DNA of 31,995 nucleotides from Chara braunii (taxonomy: Eukaryota; Streptophyta; Charophyceae; Charales; Characeae), in the NCBI GenBank assembly GCA_003427395.1, contig BFEA01000523.1, forward strand, positions 861,705-893,699. The letters are read 5' to 3'. The translations under genes and the position numbers were made by a program. This document shows, one piece after another, positions 21,360 to 29,988 of this stretch. Position 1 is the stretch's first letter. Each line of letters opens with the position of its first letter. The notes beneath the pieces were generated by a model, which had not been told where the DNA came from, ran no database searches, and worked only from the letters and a program-made list of their open reading frames with translations.

Positions 21360-22830
21360 CACCTTCGTTCCGTCCGTCGCCTCCCTTCTTTTGCACTTCT
21401 CCTCCTCCTCTTCCTCCCATCAAAGGGATCCCAATCTTCCCGACGGGGTATGCAGCGTGGGCAGGGCGAAGGCTCGGGCCGTAGGTGTTCCAGCGGAGTC
21501 GGCCTCAAAGTCCGTTGAAGGAGAAGTTCGTTCCCGTCCAAGCTTCCCCCTACACTATACTAGTTCGCGCTCCTCCTCGTGGTTTCCCCCTGCTCTATAG
21601 CGCACTTCGCGCTGTTTTGTTACGCTTCCTCCCTCCGCTTCTTTCTCCCCCTCCCTCTCCGGTCCCGGCGTCCCCCATACCTTCCGACTGCTCTTTTCGG
21701 CCCCTCGCCATTCCTTGCTCTTCCTCCTCTCCTTTCTGCCCTCGTCGGCCGCCTCTGCTTCCTACTGCTTACGCCTCCCCCCCCCCTTCTCCCTTCTTTC
21801 TCCCCCTCTCTCCGGTCTCCTTTCGTCATCGTCCGTCGCCTCGTCTTCCTGCTGGTCGTTATGGAAATTGTCCTCGCCACCCAGTTCCTCACATATGTGC
21901 CCCTTCATCTGCTCTTAATCCCGATCCAAAGCGCTGTCCCATCGACGTGCTGTCCTCCTTGGTGTAAGTCCCCTCTCCCTATCATATGCGCACTTCTCCT
22001 CCTTTCCGATCCAACTATCCTCTTGCTTTAGCTGTGCCCCTCCTCCTCGACGTCTCCTCTTAGTAATATCTCCGACGTGTCCCCACTCTGCTCTAACGCA
22101 CTCTTGTCCTCCCCCTTGTCCTCCCCCTTGTCCTCCGCTTGTCCTCCCCGTCCTCCAGCTACAGTGTTCACCCGAATAGAACGCGCGGCTGTTAAATGTG
22201 TTGTTGAGGCAGATTTCACTCTAGATATACCGCAATAGTGACCGTACGTTCTACTCCGGTGAAGGCAGTTTTCTCAGACGTGGTTGCTGAGCAGCTCTTC
22301 CTCTTCCTCTTCCTCTTCCTCTTCCTCTTGCTCTTCCTCTTGCTGTTCCTCTTACTCGTCTCTCTGTACCTCCCCATTCGAAAGCGTTCCCGTCATCTCT
22401 TGGGAGCTGGCCGCTGATCGTCGAGGCGCATGCGCCCCTTCACGTCCTGCCTCCCCTCCCAATCCTCCTCTTACTTCAGGTCCTCCCTCTTTCTCTTCGG
22501 TACGTATTCCTCCCCCCCCCCCTTCTTTCTTCCCTCCGCCTCTTCTTTCCCTCCTCTTCGCCCTCCCCGTCCTGCTGTTCAGTTTCCTCCCCGTCCTCTT
22601 CAAGGCTCTCACCACCTCGTCTCAACGGGTCCCTCTTCGTCGACGTGGACCCGCTCGCGAACGCGCCTCCCCCCTCTTCCGCGCGCCACCCTCTCTACAT
22701 CCCGTTCCACTTGTCTTCTTTGTTGCTGCGCTCATCTTGCACTCTTTGCCGCGCCCCCGCGTCTCGCCCGCGTTCTGCAACGCGTCCCCTCTCATCATGC
22801 CTTATTCTTGAGTCTGAAGTGCTGTACACT
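21360..22830. other. Pyrimidine-rich low-complexity region
   Basis: The plus strand is strongly CT-rich over about 1.4 kb. It includes (CTCTTC)n-type repeats at 22292-22345 and TTGTCCTCCCCC-type repeats at 22105-22150. Several long overlapping frames (to 175 codons) encode Ser/Pro/Leu-rich sequence on plus and Arg/Gly-rich on minus. They have no domains and are best explained by composition. A 110-bp MITE-like element lies inside (separate entry). Confidence 0.7.
22159..22268. mobile_element. MITE-like inverted-repeat element, copy 1
   Basis: The ends are inverted copies of CTACCGTCTTCACCCGAATA-type sequence, here CTACAGTGTTCACCCGAATA at the left and the complement of CTGCCTTCACCGGAG at the right. 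Length is 110 bp, matching three other copies in the window (25389, 26114, 28461). This copy is diverged. There is no coding capacity and no clear target-site duplication. Confidence 0.78.
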
Positions 22831-23472
22831 CGCTGACGTCAACCCTTGTAGGTGTGCAGAGAACGGGGGAGAAATAGATGATGGACGAAGAGGGCCTCGC
22901 TCTCTCGTTACATACCGTTAATTAATATTCTACTATATGTACATGGGTCTGATGCTCGTCCGTACACATTCAAATCAAAATGTTCAGTCACTCTGAATGG
23001 ATCTGGACGAAGCCTTGTTCCCGATTCATTTGGGATGTTCTGTGGTGGTGTGAGACCCATTTGCTCTTGAGAAGTCCGCCGTTGTGACAGATTACGAGGA
23101 GGAAATAGGAATGGGCGATCTGAAAAGCCCAAAAGGTGGGAAGTCGAAAAGAGGATCGGGAAAAAAACAGAAAGGAAAGACAAAGGGGTGTAGAACTGAA
23201 GGAGGGGTGCCGGGGGGGGGGGAATGCTTGACGGAGAGGGCGTCGCCTTTTACGTATCTGCTTCATTTCCGTTTTCTTTTTTTTTTTCTTGTTCGTTTTT
23301 TCTTGGATTAAAAAAAAAGGGCGCGGTTCCCCGACATGATTATATTTTTCTGCGTGGATCGGGATTGGAACTCGTCGACTGTTCGCCGCTGATTAGATAA
23401 GTTGCATGTGTGTGCGAGTCGGCCACATGGGCTGTATTGTTTTTTCTCCTTTCCTGGTGCGAGTATAGGCGG

Positions 23473-23573
23473 AGTTTGCACCACTCGCCATCCTGTAAAA
23501 ATTCTGAACGAATGTGGACAGAACATGTGTCCTGGTGCTTTCGAAACGTAGGCGGATGGCGAGTAGTGCAACT
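23473..23573. repeat. Inverted repeat (hairpin) of about 100 bp
   Basis: AGTTTGCACCACTCGCCATCC-type sequence at 23473-23493 is matched in inverted orientation by GGATGGCGAGTAGTGCAACT at 23554-23573, giving arms of about 20 bp around a 60-bp interior. It could be a small MITE or a hairpin. The arms do not match the 111-bp MITE family. Confidence 0.7.
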
Positions 23574-23892
23574 AGGCCCTATGGCAGGTGTTTGATGGAG
23601 TGACTTGTCTTTATGCCGAGCTCTCTCCCGTCGGCAGCGATCGCGGATCAATCTAGTAGTATTATGTATAATACGCAGCTAAGTAATAACTAAAAAATAA
23701 CAGGAAGGCTCCCAGACAGTTTTTGGTTCCTTCTCTTTTTGCTCCGGGTAGACTGTGAGGACCCCGGCCTCCTTGTTTGTTTCTACGGATAACTTCGAGC
23801 CTTGGGCACTGGGCCCTATTAAAAGATAAAAAATAAAAAAAAAACAGGATAGTAGTAGTATTAAAAGCAGCAGTACAATATACTAATACTAA

Positions 23893-24120
23893 TAATGAGG
23901 ACGACAACAACGATACCCAGCTGGCAATCGGAGTAGGTTTCCGTATCTTGCTCTCCGTCCCTTCCCCGGTGGTGATCGACGGACGTGCGCGCGCGGGCAC
24001 ACATAATGATGACGACAACAACGATACGCAGCTGGCAATCTGAGTAGTTTTCCGTGATTCTGTTGTCTTGCTCTCCGTCCCTTCCCCGGCGGTGATCGAC
24101 AGACGCGCGCGCGCGCGCGC
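23893..24120. repeat. Tandem duplication of about 111 bp
   Basis: Positions 23893-24003 and 24004-24120 align over their length: GACGACAACAACGATAC, CAGCTGGCAATC, TTGCTCTCCGTCCCTTCCCC, GGTGATCGAC, then a CG-alternating tract. The second copy has a small insertion and leads into (CA)n and the first hammerhead-like unit. Minus-strand frames repeat accordingly but have no recognisable domain. Confidence 0.85.
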
Positions 24121-24142
24121 ACACACACACTCAAACGACCTC

Positions 24143-24240
24143 CTGACGAGTCGGTGAAAAAAGTTGGACCAAACAGTCTGTCACAGTCATCGTTTTTTTG
24201 GTGGAATCTGTGTGTATAGCGAGCATGACAACCCACACGC
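24143..24240 (+). repeat. Hammerhead-like repeat unit A
   Basis: The unit begins CTGACGAGTCGGTGAAA and continues with GTTGGACCAAACAGTCTG. This corresponds to the hammerhead core CUGANGA, stem II and (G)AAAC, but the invariant G before AAAC is C here. The tail carries CACAGTCATCG, a T run, TGTGTATAGCGAGCATGAC and then CA-rich sequence, as in units B-D. The unit is probably inactive because of the core change and the absence of an upstream stem III strand. Confidence 0.65.
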
Positions 24241-24500
24241 GCACATCCATGCGGGCATGGCGCCCGCTAGTTTTTAACAAATTGCGGGCGCGCCTTTGAA
24301 GTGCGCGGGTGTTTGGGCATTTGGAGCTTAACCACACAAACGTGGGCAGCCTTTCGCTCTTCTTGATCTGTGCTGACTTCGCGCGGATCTGGTGTGTCAG
24401 TACTCTAGTTACACACACACACACACACTTCTTAGGGGTGTCGCTAACTCTGGGCGATGTGGTGGGTGAGTCCTTATCCATCAGTCAAATGCATCCTGGG

Positions 24501-24610
24501 CAGACTGTCTGTCCAGGTTCAATCTCCGCCTGATGAGTCGGTGAAAGTCCGACGAAACAGTCTGTTTGGCACCGTCATGCTTTTTTTGAGTGTATAGCGA
24601 ATATGACAAC
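24501..24610 (+). ncRNA. Hammerhead-ribozyme-like sequence, unit B (best copy)
   Basis: In order: CAGACTGTC (24501-24509, stem III strand ending in the GUC cleavage triplet), a 20-nt segment, CTGATGA (24530-24536), then stem II. Stem II is GTCGG (24537-24541), loop TGAAAGT and CCGAC (24549-24553). GAAA (24554-24557) and CAGTCTG follow. Stem II has five perfect pairs. ACAGTCTG (24557-24564) pairs perfectly over eight positions with 24501-24508, exactly as a type III hammerhead requires. The weak point is stem I: the bases flanking the 20-nt segment do not pair well (at best two plus two pairs). A tail shared with units A, C and D follows and ends in (CA)n. Self-cleavage is inferred, not shown. 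Confidence 0.6.
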
Positions 24611-24621
24611 ACACACGCACG

Positions 24622-24676
<55 letters not shown>
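24608..24676. repeat. (CA)n microsatellite
   Basis: ACACACGCACGCACG is followed by a pure CA tract to 24676. It directly follows the tail of hammerhead-like unit B. Confidence 0.97.
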
Positions 24677-24678
<2 letters not shown>

Positions 24679-24708
24679 TACTGTAGTTTTACACACATAC
24701 ACAAAGAC

Positions 24709-24800
24709 AAGTCCGACGAAACAGTCAGGCACAGGCATTTTATGTTTGTGGAGTTGTGTATAAGGAAAAACATGACAAGACACACACACACACACACACA
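24709..24800 (+). repeat. Hammerhead-like repeat unit C (3' half only)
   Basis: Only the right half of the core is left: AAGTCCGACGAAACAGTC at 24709-24726. It is followed by GGCACAGGCATTTTATG, TGTGGAGTTGTGTATAAGG, ACATGACAAGA and a (CA)n tract to 24800. The left half of the core is replaced by CA-rich sequence. Confidence 0.65.
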
Positions 24801-25388
24801 GAGTGACACACGCAGTGGTTCCTTCTTGTACGCGCAAAAAAACCAGCCGTGCACACACACGCATAGACGCGGGAACACACGCGCACAATCTCAGTCAGTT
24901 CCCAAAATTTTAGGAGAGGCTCAATTGTGATTCTGGAGCTGACTGGGGCCATGTACTGGTGGTGGTTTAACGCCTGAACGTGGACGTGTCTGTGGAGAGG
25001 TGCAGAATATCTCAGAGGCGCACAGATGATTGGGAAACCGTGAGTTGTTTGTTCATATGATTTCCACCAAGAATTTCATTTCCCCGCTTGGCAGCCACAG
25101 GTTGGAGTCTAAAAAAATGTAGATTAAAAAAAAAAAAAAAAAGTAGTTAGGAAAAAGTCCTAAGGAAACTCGAAAACACGTAGCTAGCTAGCTGGTGACA
25201 GCTTTTATATGATGATCGCCTGGCCCAAGTGGTGTCTTCTGTCTGCCACGGTGAGTTCCGTTCAGAATTTCTGTTTTCTTTTTCTTTTTCTTTTCTTTTG
25301 CTTAGGGGCGAGGTCATATGTCGTCTTCACCCTAGTATGTGGGTTTAGTGGAGGTTCTGATGGGTGTGATGCACCAGTTTTCTCGAGT
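24801..25388. other. No gene recognised
   Basis: The stretch contains short CA-rich patches, an A run at 25124-25142, a GCTAGCTAGCTGG palindromic patch near 25182, and a T/C-rich tract at 25267-25300. No supported gene. Confidence 0.45.
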
Positions 25389-25499
25389 CTGCCTTCTTCA
25401 CGCGAATACAACGTACGGTCATTATCACTGCATCTAGACTCCAAGTTGCCCCAAGTACAGCTATAATGACGCTACGTTGTATTCGGGTGAAGACTGTAG
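25389..25499. mobile_element. MITE-like inverted-repeat element, copy 2
   Basis: The 111-bp element starts CTGCCTTCTTCACGCGAATA and ends with the inverse complement of CTACAGTCTTCACCCGAATA. The arms extend through ACAACGTA and its partner. The interior includes ACAGCTATAATGAC, shared with the copy at 28461. Confidence 0.82.
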
Positions 25500-25539
25500 C
25501 GTCCATCCTCTCAGGTGTTCGGACTCGAATCTGCAGCGA

Positions 25540-26020
25540 AGATTACACGGGTTGGTGTGAATCAAGTCCATTCCCGGTAGGGGTTCAAAAAACACTCTCG
25601 AATGTGCGACATCAGCGAAATCCATGCAGCAGCTTAGATTACAAAACTCGGCGATCATGTTTTTTTTTCACCTGATTTTTTGTGGCTCATGTCAGCATTC
25701 TCACTTCTGATATCTCCAGCTGTTTTCACAAACATCCAGCTGTTTTCACAAACAGAGCCTTCTTCAACTTGGTTATGGTGCGCCGTGCGTAAGAGGACAC
25801 ACGAAGTGCTGCGCCCTCGTCGACATATTCTCTGGGTTGGTGTGAATCAAGTCAAGTCCATTCCCGGCAGGGGTTCAGAAAAGAACTCTGGAGTGTGCGA
25901 CGTCAGTGAAATCCATGCAGCTAAGATTACACGGGTTGGTGCGAATCAAGTCCATTCCCGGGGCAGGGGTTCAAAAAGAACTCTCGAGTGTGCGACATGA
26001 GTGAAATCCATCCTGCACAG
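25540..26020 (-). repeat. Coding-like direct repeat, three copies of about 85-90 bp
   Basis: Copies at about 25549-25635, 25835-25925 and 25936-26015 share GGGTTGGTGTGAATCAAG, CCATTCCCGG, AGGGGTTCA and TGTGCGAC, then GTGAAATCCATGCAGC. On the minus strand the first copy reads MDFADVAHSRVFFEPLPGMD and the third MDFTHVAHSRVLFEPLPRE. The middle copy has a stop. This could be a duplicated exon or part of a repeat family; no protein family is recognised. Confidence 0.72.
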
Positions 26021-26113
26021 AGTGCCGACGATGGACCTGCTGACGAGTGAGTCGGTGAAAATCTGGGGAAGTCCTCCGGGACAGCCGTTAAAAATGGAGG
26101 GAGACAGTGAAGA

Positions 26114-26224
26114 CTGCCGTCTTCCCCCGAACACAACGCACCCTCATTTTGGCGGTATCTGGCCGGAAATATAACTCGTATACATTCATTTTTAGGGGCC
26201 GTTATGTTGGGGGAAAGACGGTAG
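26114..26224. mobile_element. MITE-like inverted-repeat element, copy 3
   Basis: The 111-bp element starts CTGCCGTCTTCCCCCGAACA and ends with the inverse complement of CTACCGTCTTTCCCCC. It is the same length and has the same end design as copies 2 and 4, with a diverged interior. Confidence 0.8.
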
Positions 26225-26382
26225 CATGCGCCAGGCATCAAGAATGACACGCAGAAATCGAGAAATGGTCCAAAATTGGAACAAAAAAGGAAATCGGGCG
26301 ATGCTGTCTGTGAGTTTCTATTTCCCTCCGCCCCGCCCGTCCCCCCCCCGGCGGAGCTTTGACGAGGTGACGATACACACAT

Positions 26383-26460
26383 GGGTCGGTGGAAGTCCGA
26401 CGAAATAGTCTGGGTGAACAGACGTGCTTTTTCCGTGGAGTTGTGTATAGCGAACAGGTC

Positions 26461-26504
<44 letters not shown>

Positions 26505-26540
26505 CTGGCACAGTCATGCTTTTCTTTGTTGAGGGAAAAT
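26383..26540 (+). repeat. Hammerhead-like repeat unit D and following tail copy
   Basis: GGGTCGGTGGAAGTCCGACGAAATAGTCTGGG retains the stem II pairing and GAAA of unit B, but no intact CUGANGA directly precedes it; GACGAGGTGACG lies about 25 bp upstream. The tail has GTGCTTTTTCCGTGGAG, TTGTGTATAGCGAAC and then (CA)n at 26462-26500. A further tail copy (AGTCTGGCACAGTCATGC at 26503-26520) follows. A degraded core, CTGACGAGTGAGTCGGTG, also lies at 26040. Confidence 0.6.
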
Positions 26541-26707
26541 AGGTGGTCAATTCGAATCGACTAGAACACGAAGGCTTTGTAATCGAGTTCCTTTAGTTCA
26601 GAACTAGCACGTTTGTGTAAAACACCACGTGGCGACGTTGTACTCAAGTACAACAAATACAACATCGCGCGAGCAGGTTCTATTTGAGTAAAGCATGGTC
26701 ATGTGCA

Positions 26708-26739
<32 letters not shown>

Positions 26740-26742
26740 GTC
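26708..26742. repeat. (CT)n microsatellite
   Basis: An alternating CT tract with one CCCT interruption. Confidence 0.95.
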
Positions 26743-26949
26743 TCTTTCACGAGAACACACATACACGGCCCATCCGCTTTGTCCATCCTCCACCACCACC
26801 TCCTCCTCATGTAACTCATCAGGATCACTATGCTTGATGGGTTGAGAAGCACAGTAAAAACGAACACTTGAAAGAGCCCGCATGACTCTCGGGGAAAAAA
26901 AAAAAAAAAAACACTGACAAACGACACGCGACTCTTGAAAAGTACAGTT

Positions 26950-27423
26950 GATCCAGCGGCCTAGCTCAGTTGGTGAGGCACGCAGGTGGCATTCAGGAGG
27001 TCTTGGGTTCAATTCCCATTGGCCTGATGTACCTTCCTGGACAAGCTTGGCGCCCGCCACCTAGGGATAGGCGGTTAGACCCCCCCCAGTGGCATTTAGC
27101 AGAGACTGCGGATGTTCATAGAGGGGGGGAGGGGGGGGGTGGAGGGGAGGCACAGCGACTGGCCCATCCAATCAGCTCGGTCCTGATGCTACCATCAGGC
27201 TGACCCCTGGCCGGTATCACCCACCTGCTGTAGCAGGTATCGCACCGGCAGCTGGTGAGTGCAGCTCCCGCATGTTCCCTCGTCGGAGGCTTGAGCACGG
27301 ATGTGGCTGCTACGGGTTGGGTTCCCCGTAATACTATGATGACGGAAAAAAAAAGGCCTGAAAGGGCCGTCCTGTCCAGATGACAGGTACTTGAATTGGT
27401 TGGGCTTAAAAGAATTAGCCTTC
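26950..27423 (+). mobile_element. tRNA-derived SINE, full-length copy
   Basis: The 5' part is tRNA-like. TAGCTCAGTTGG (26962-26973) fits the RNA polymerase III A box and GGTTCAATTCC (27006-27016) fits the B box, 32 bp apart, flanked by GGCC-type sequence. A tRNA-unrelated body of about 400 bp follows and matches the minus-strand copy at 31108-31580 throughout, to GGGCTTAAAAGAATTAGCC. There is no protein-coding capacity; such elements are copied by LINE machinery in trans. Flanks carry only a weak candidate duplication (CTTGAAA at 26934 and 27461). The name of the family is unknown to me. Confidence 0.88.
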
Positions 27424-28138
27424 TTCTTTTCTTTTCTGTTCTTTTTTCTTTGTACATACACTTGAAACAATGCCCACAAACGGGGGAGAACAGCACGAAA
27501 CCCCGATCTGACAAAGGTTTTGTTTAAGTTGCAGGCAAGAAGACGATCTAGGGCGATTGCGCTGGCACATCTATGCACACGCTGACAACACAGAAAATTT
27601 TGTTGAATCTGTCGATATGCTGAACAAGGTAGCAGCCTTGGCAGCCAAACGAACAGTAGAATAAAGACTCGCTTACTCCAGGGAAATCAACCGTCCTGTA
27701 CTTTTCAACGAGGCAGAGCAGGACGCGACACCTCCTCCTCCTCCTCCTCGTCACACTCTCTTACGAGGAGTTCTATTCTGCTAACTTTCTCGATTCCCTC
27801 TCATATTCAGTTTGACCAGATTCGATCGTGTTCATCGTCTATGGTATCCCCATCAGCATCCTCAAATCTTTGAAGATCATCCTGATCATTATTACTACCA
27901 AGTAGTATATCGACCACCAAGCATGTGCGGAGGACCCTGCTAAATAAGTGATCCGCCACAGCAGCTGCTCATTCTGTGAGATGGCTGCTCACGGCCTTGT
28001 CATCGTGGAAGGAAGTCTCCTTCCCTGTCCTGTCTAACGCCGGACCGTCGGGATCCGGATTCAAAGGCACACATTTTCATAGCACCTGAAGCAACCTATC
28101 CAATACGCTCGAGTCCTATAATACTGTAAGACAAATTT
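27424..28138. other. No gene recognised
   Basis: The stretch starts with a T/C-rich tract (27421-27450) and contains a (CTC)n run at 27729-27750. Frames are short and unsupported. Confidence 0.45.
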
Positions 28139-28143
28139 CAGCG

Positions 28144-28380
28144 TCTCTCCAGAAATCTACTTGAGTCTTCCACCACCTCCCCCTCCTCGGCGTTTGACTC
28201 ATCATTCTCAGGGAAGTCCTCGCACATTGAGCCGCTCGCGTGATCTGCAGGAGACAACTTTCATCAGACTCTCTCGATACATCTATTTCAGTCTTCCACC
28301 ACCTCCCCCGCCTCCACATCTGACTCATCATTGTCGGGGTAGTCCACACACATCGAGACGCCCTCGACCTGCAAAACGGA
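28144..28380 (-). repeat. Coding-like tandem duplication (possible duplicated exon)
   Basis: Two copies (about 28144-28250 and 28268-28373) align over about 105 bp. On the minus strand both can be read after a CTGCAG or TTGCAG that looks like a 3' splice site. They read SMCEDFPENDESNAEEGEVVED and SMCVDYPDNDESDVEAGEVVED (shown in parts: SMCxD, NDES, GEVVED). Protein differences are mostly conservative, which hints at past coding selection. The first reads on for eight residues (SSRFLERR) to a stop; the second stops at once. No family is recognised for this acidic segment, and a host exon is only a possibility. Confidence 0.5.
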
Positions 28381-28679
28381 ATTGCATTGCCGCGGAAAGG
28401 CCTCTGTGTGTCTCTGAATAGATCGCATGCATCCATCCCTAAGGACAGGAAATCCTCGGCCTACCGTCTTCACCCGAATAGAGCGCCTGGTGATTATGGC
28501 CGTATCTGGACTGAAAGTCGCATCAAATACAGCTATAATGACCGGGCGTTCTATTCGGGTGAAGACGGTAGGCTTCGATCTGCAAAACGAAATGGCATTG
28601 CCGCGGAAAGGCCTCTGTGTGTCTCTCTGAATAGATGGCATGCATCCCCAATGACAGGATATCTCCAGCCTACCGGTAG
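28367..28679. repeat. Tandem duplication with and without MITE body
   Basis: About 100 bp at 28367-28460 recurs at 28577-28669. Shared strings include CTGCAAAACG, ATTGCCGCGGAAAGGCC, CTCTGTGTGTCTCT and GAATAGAT, and then GCATGCATCC. The first copy leads into the 111-bp MITE. The second leads into GCCTACCGGTAGGC, which is the two outer ends of the same element joined directly. Confidence 0.88.
28461..28571. mobile_element. MITE-like inverted-repeat element, copy 4 (best preserved)
   Basis: The 111-bp element has ends that are near-perfect inverted repeats. CTACCGTCTTCACCCGAATA is identical at both ends, and pairing continues with about two mismatches to roughly 40 bp. The short interior contains CCGTATCTGGACTG. 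There is no coding capacity. Flanks are GGC on the left and GCT on the right, so no clear target duplication; a TA target inside the CTACC end is possible for this copy but not for copies 2 and 3. Confidence 0.88.
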
Positions 28680-29642
28680 GCTTTGCAGGATTTCACTGGG
28701 TCTGGGACCACCTCGCTGAACCATATAATACGCATGGTAGTGATGTGTAGTGTTCTCAGTTCCTCGACGGTGGAATCGCCAAGAACAATAGAAAAGGGTC
28801 AGGCTGCATGTGCATCCACCTCTCTCAACAATACCTTTGTCCAAGCACAGGGCTGCCATCTGGCGACTGCTCTGTTGCTGGGATTAAGCCCGCTGCGCGG
28901 GCATGGGGGACTATGTGAGACCAAGAGTTTTGCCAGCACCGGAGGCCTCTGCCATACGCTAGACGCCTTCGGAGAGAAGAGAAGAGAAGAGGCGCTCGCA
29001 AATATGCTGCAAGGTGCTAAAGAAGAATCTCAGTTCAACTTCTGGAACAGAAACAAGACAGACACAAAACGTTACAAAGCCAGGGACACGACCCCCAGAA
29101 CCAACCACCCCCCCCTTTTTCCGAATTCTTCACCTCTCCTTCTTTGTGGTGAATTGTGACGAGGTAGGTAGGACACTCCTAAGCACAGTTCGCCATTGAA
29201 GGAAGATAGCATATGATGCCTGCTTTGCATACGCTAGACATCTCCGATGATGCGTTTACCGATGTGCTGCAGGTTTCTCGAGACACTGAGTTCGACTGTG
29301 AAGGCCAAAAAAGAAGATAAAAAACTTTCTGAGCAAGGGAGGATAAAAGCGCCCCCCCTCCATCCCCCATAATTTTTCCCCTCCTCTCCTTCTTCCTTCC
29401 TTCCTTGTGAATTCCTACAAGGGAGAAGTCGAACGCGTAAGCGCCGTTCTTCTGCATTTTTGAAAAGCATAAGAGGCCTGCCTTTTGTAAGAAAAAACAA
29501 AGGAAGAAGACGACGACGTCAGCGATGATTCTTTGTGCCTCAGAAAACGAAGCTCTCAGTCTCTTGCCTTCTTTCTATCCAAGCGTCTTCTCCTCCACGA
29601 AGTCAAGAGGATCAGTCCCTGTTGATGACAGAACGTAACTAT
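28680..29642. other. No gene recognised
   Basis: A 158-codon open frame on plus (28683-29159) lacks a recognisable domain and an ATG near its start. CATACGCTAGAC followed by related sequence occurs at about 28957 and 29230, a weak diverged duplication. A C run lies at 29108-29116. Confidence 0.4.
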
Positions 29643-29685
29643 CAGCTGATGGCGGAAAAAGAAAAGCCACTAGGGGTGGATGCGC

Positions 29686-29861
29686 GTCAGCTGATCAGTT
29701 AGCGGTGGAAATCACCCACCTCTCCTTGGTGCAGCAGCGTCAGCTGATCAGCTGATCCTCTAATTGATCAGCTGATCAGCTGATCAGCTGATGGCGGAAA
29801 ACGAAACGGCACAAAAAGCTCCTCTAACTGATCAGCTGATCAGTTAGAGAAGCTTTTTGTG
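29686..29861. repeat. CAGCTGAT repeats and 52-bp palindrome
   Basis: The self-complementary word ATCAGCTGAT or its 8-bp core repeats many times between 29686 and 29850. Positions 29810-29861 form a near-perfect palindrome. CACAAAAAGCT, CCTCTAAC and TGATCAG on the left are matched by their inverse complement on the right with one mismatch in 26. GCTGATGGCGGAAAA also occurs twice, at 29644 and 29787. Confidence 0.88.
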
Positions 29862-29988
29862 ACTCAGTCCAGGCAAAAAAGAAACCCCACTGAGGTCCCA
29901 TAACCACGGAGACGGAGGTCTTTTTGGAAATGACCTGGGTTTCAATAAGCTGTTTCCTTGCAATCAACAAGGCTTCAATGAAGTTGTT

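Noticed and set aside
21485-22811. Long overlapping plus-strand ORFs (to 175 codons), Ser/Pro/Leu-rich
   Set aside because: They arise from a CT-rich region in which stop codons are rare in every plus frame. There is no domain and no consistent single frame.
24100-24680. CRISPR-like array
   Set aside because: The spaced repeats are microsatellites and hammerhead-like units of variable length in a eukaryotic genome, without regular spacers.
24481-24888. Cys/Val-rich minus-strand ORFs
   Set aside because: They are translations of (CA)n microsatellites.
26955-27025. Functional tRNA gene
   Set aside because: A and B boxes are present, but stems do not form a convincing cloverleaf and the same sequence heads a repeated SINE body.
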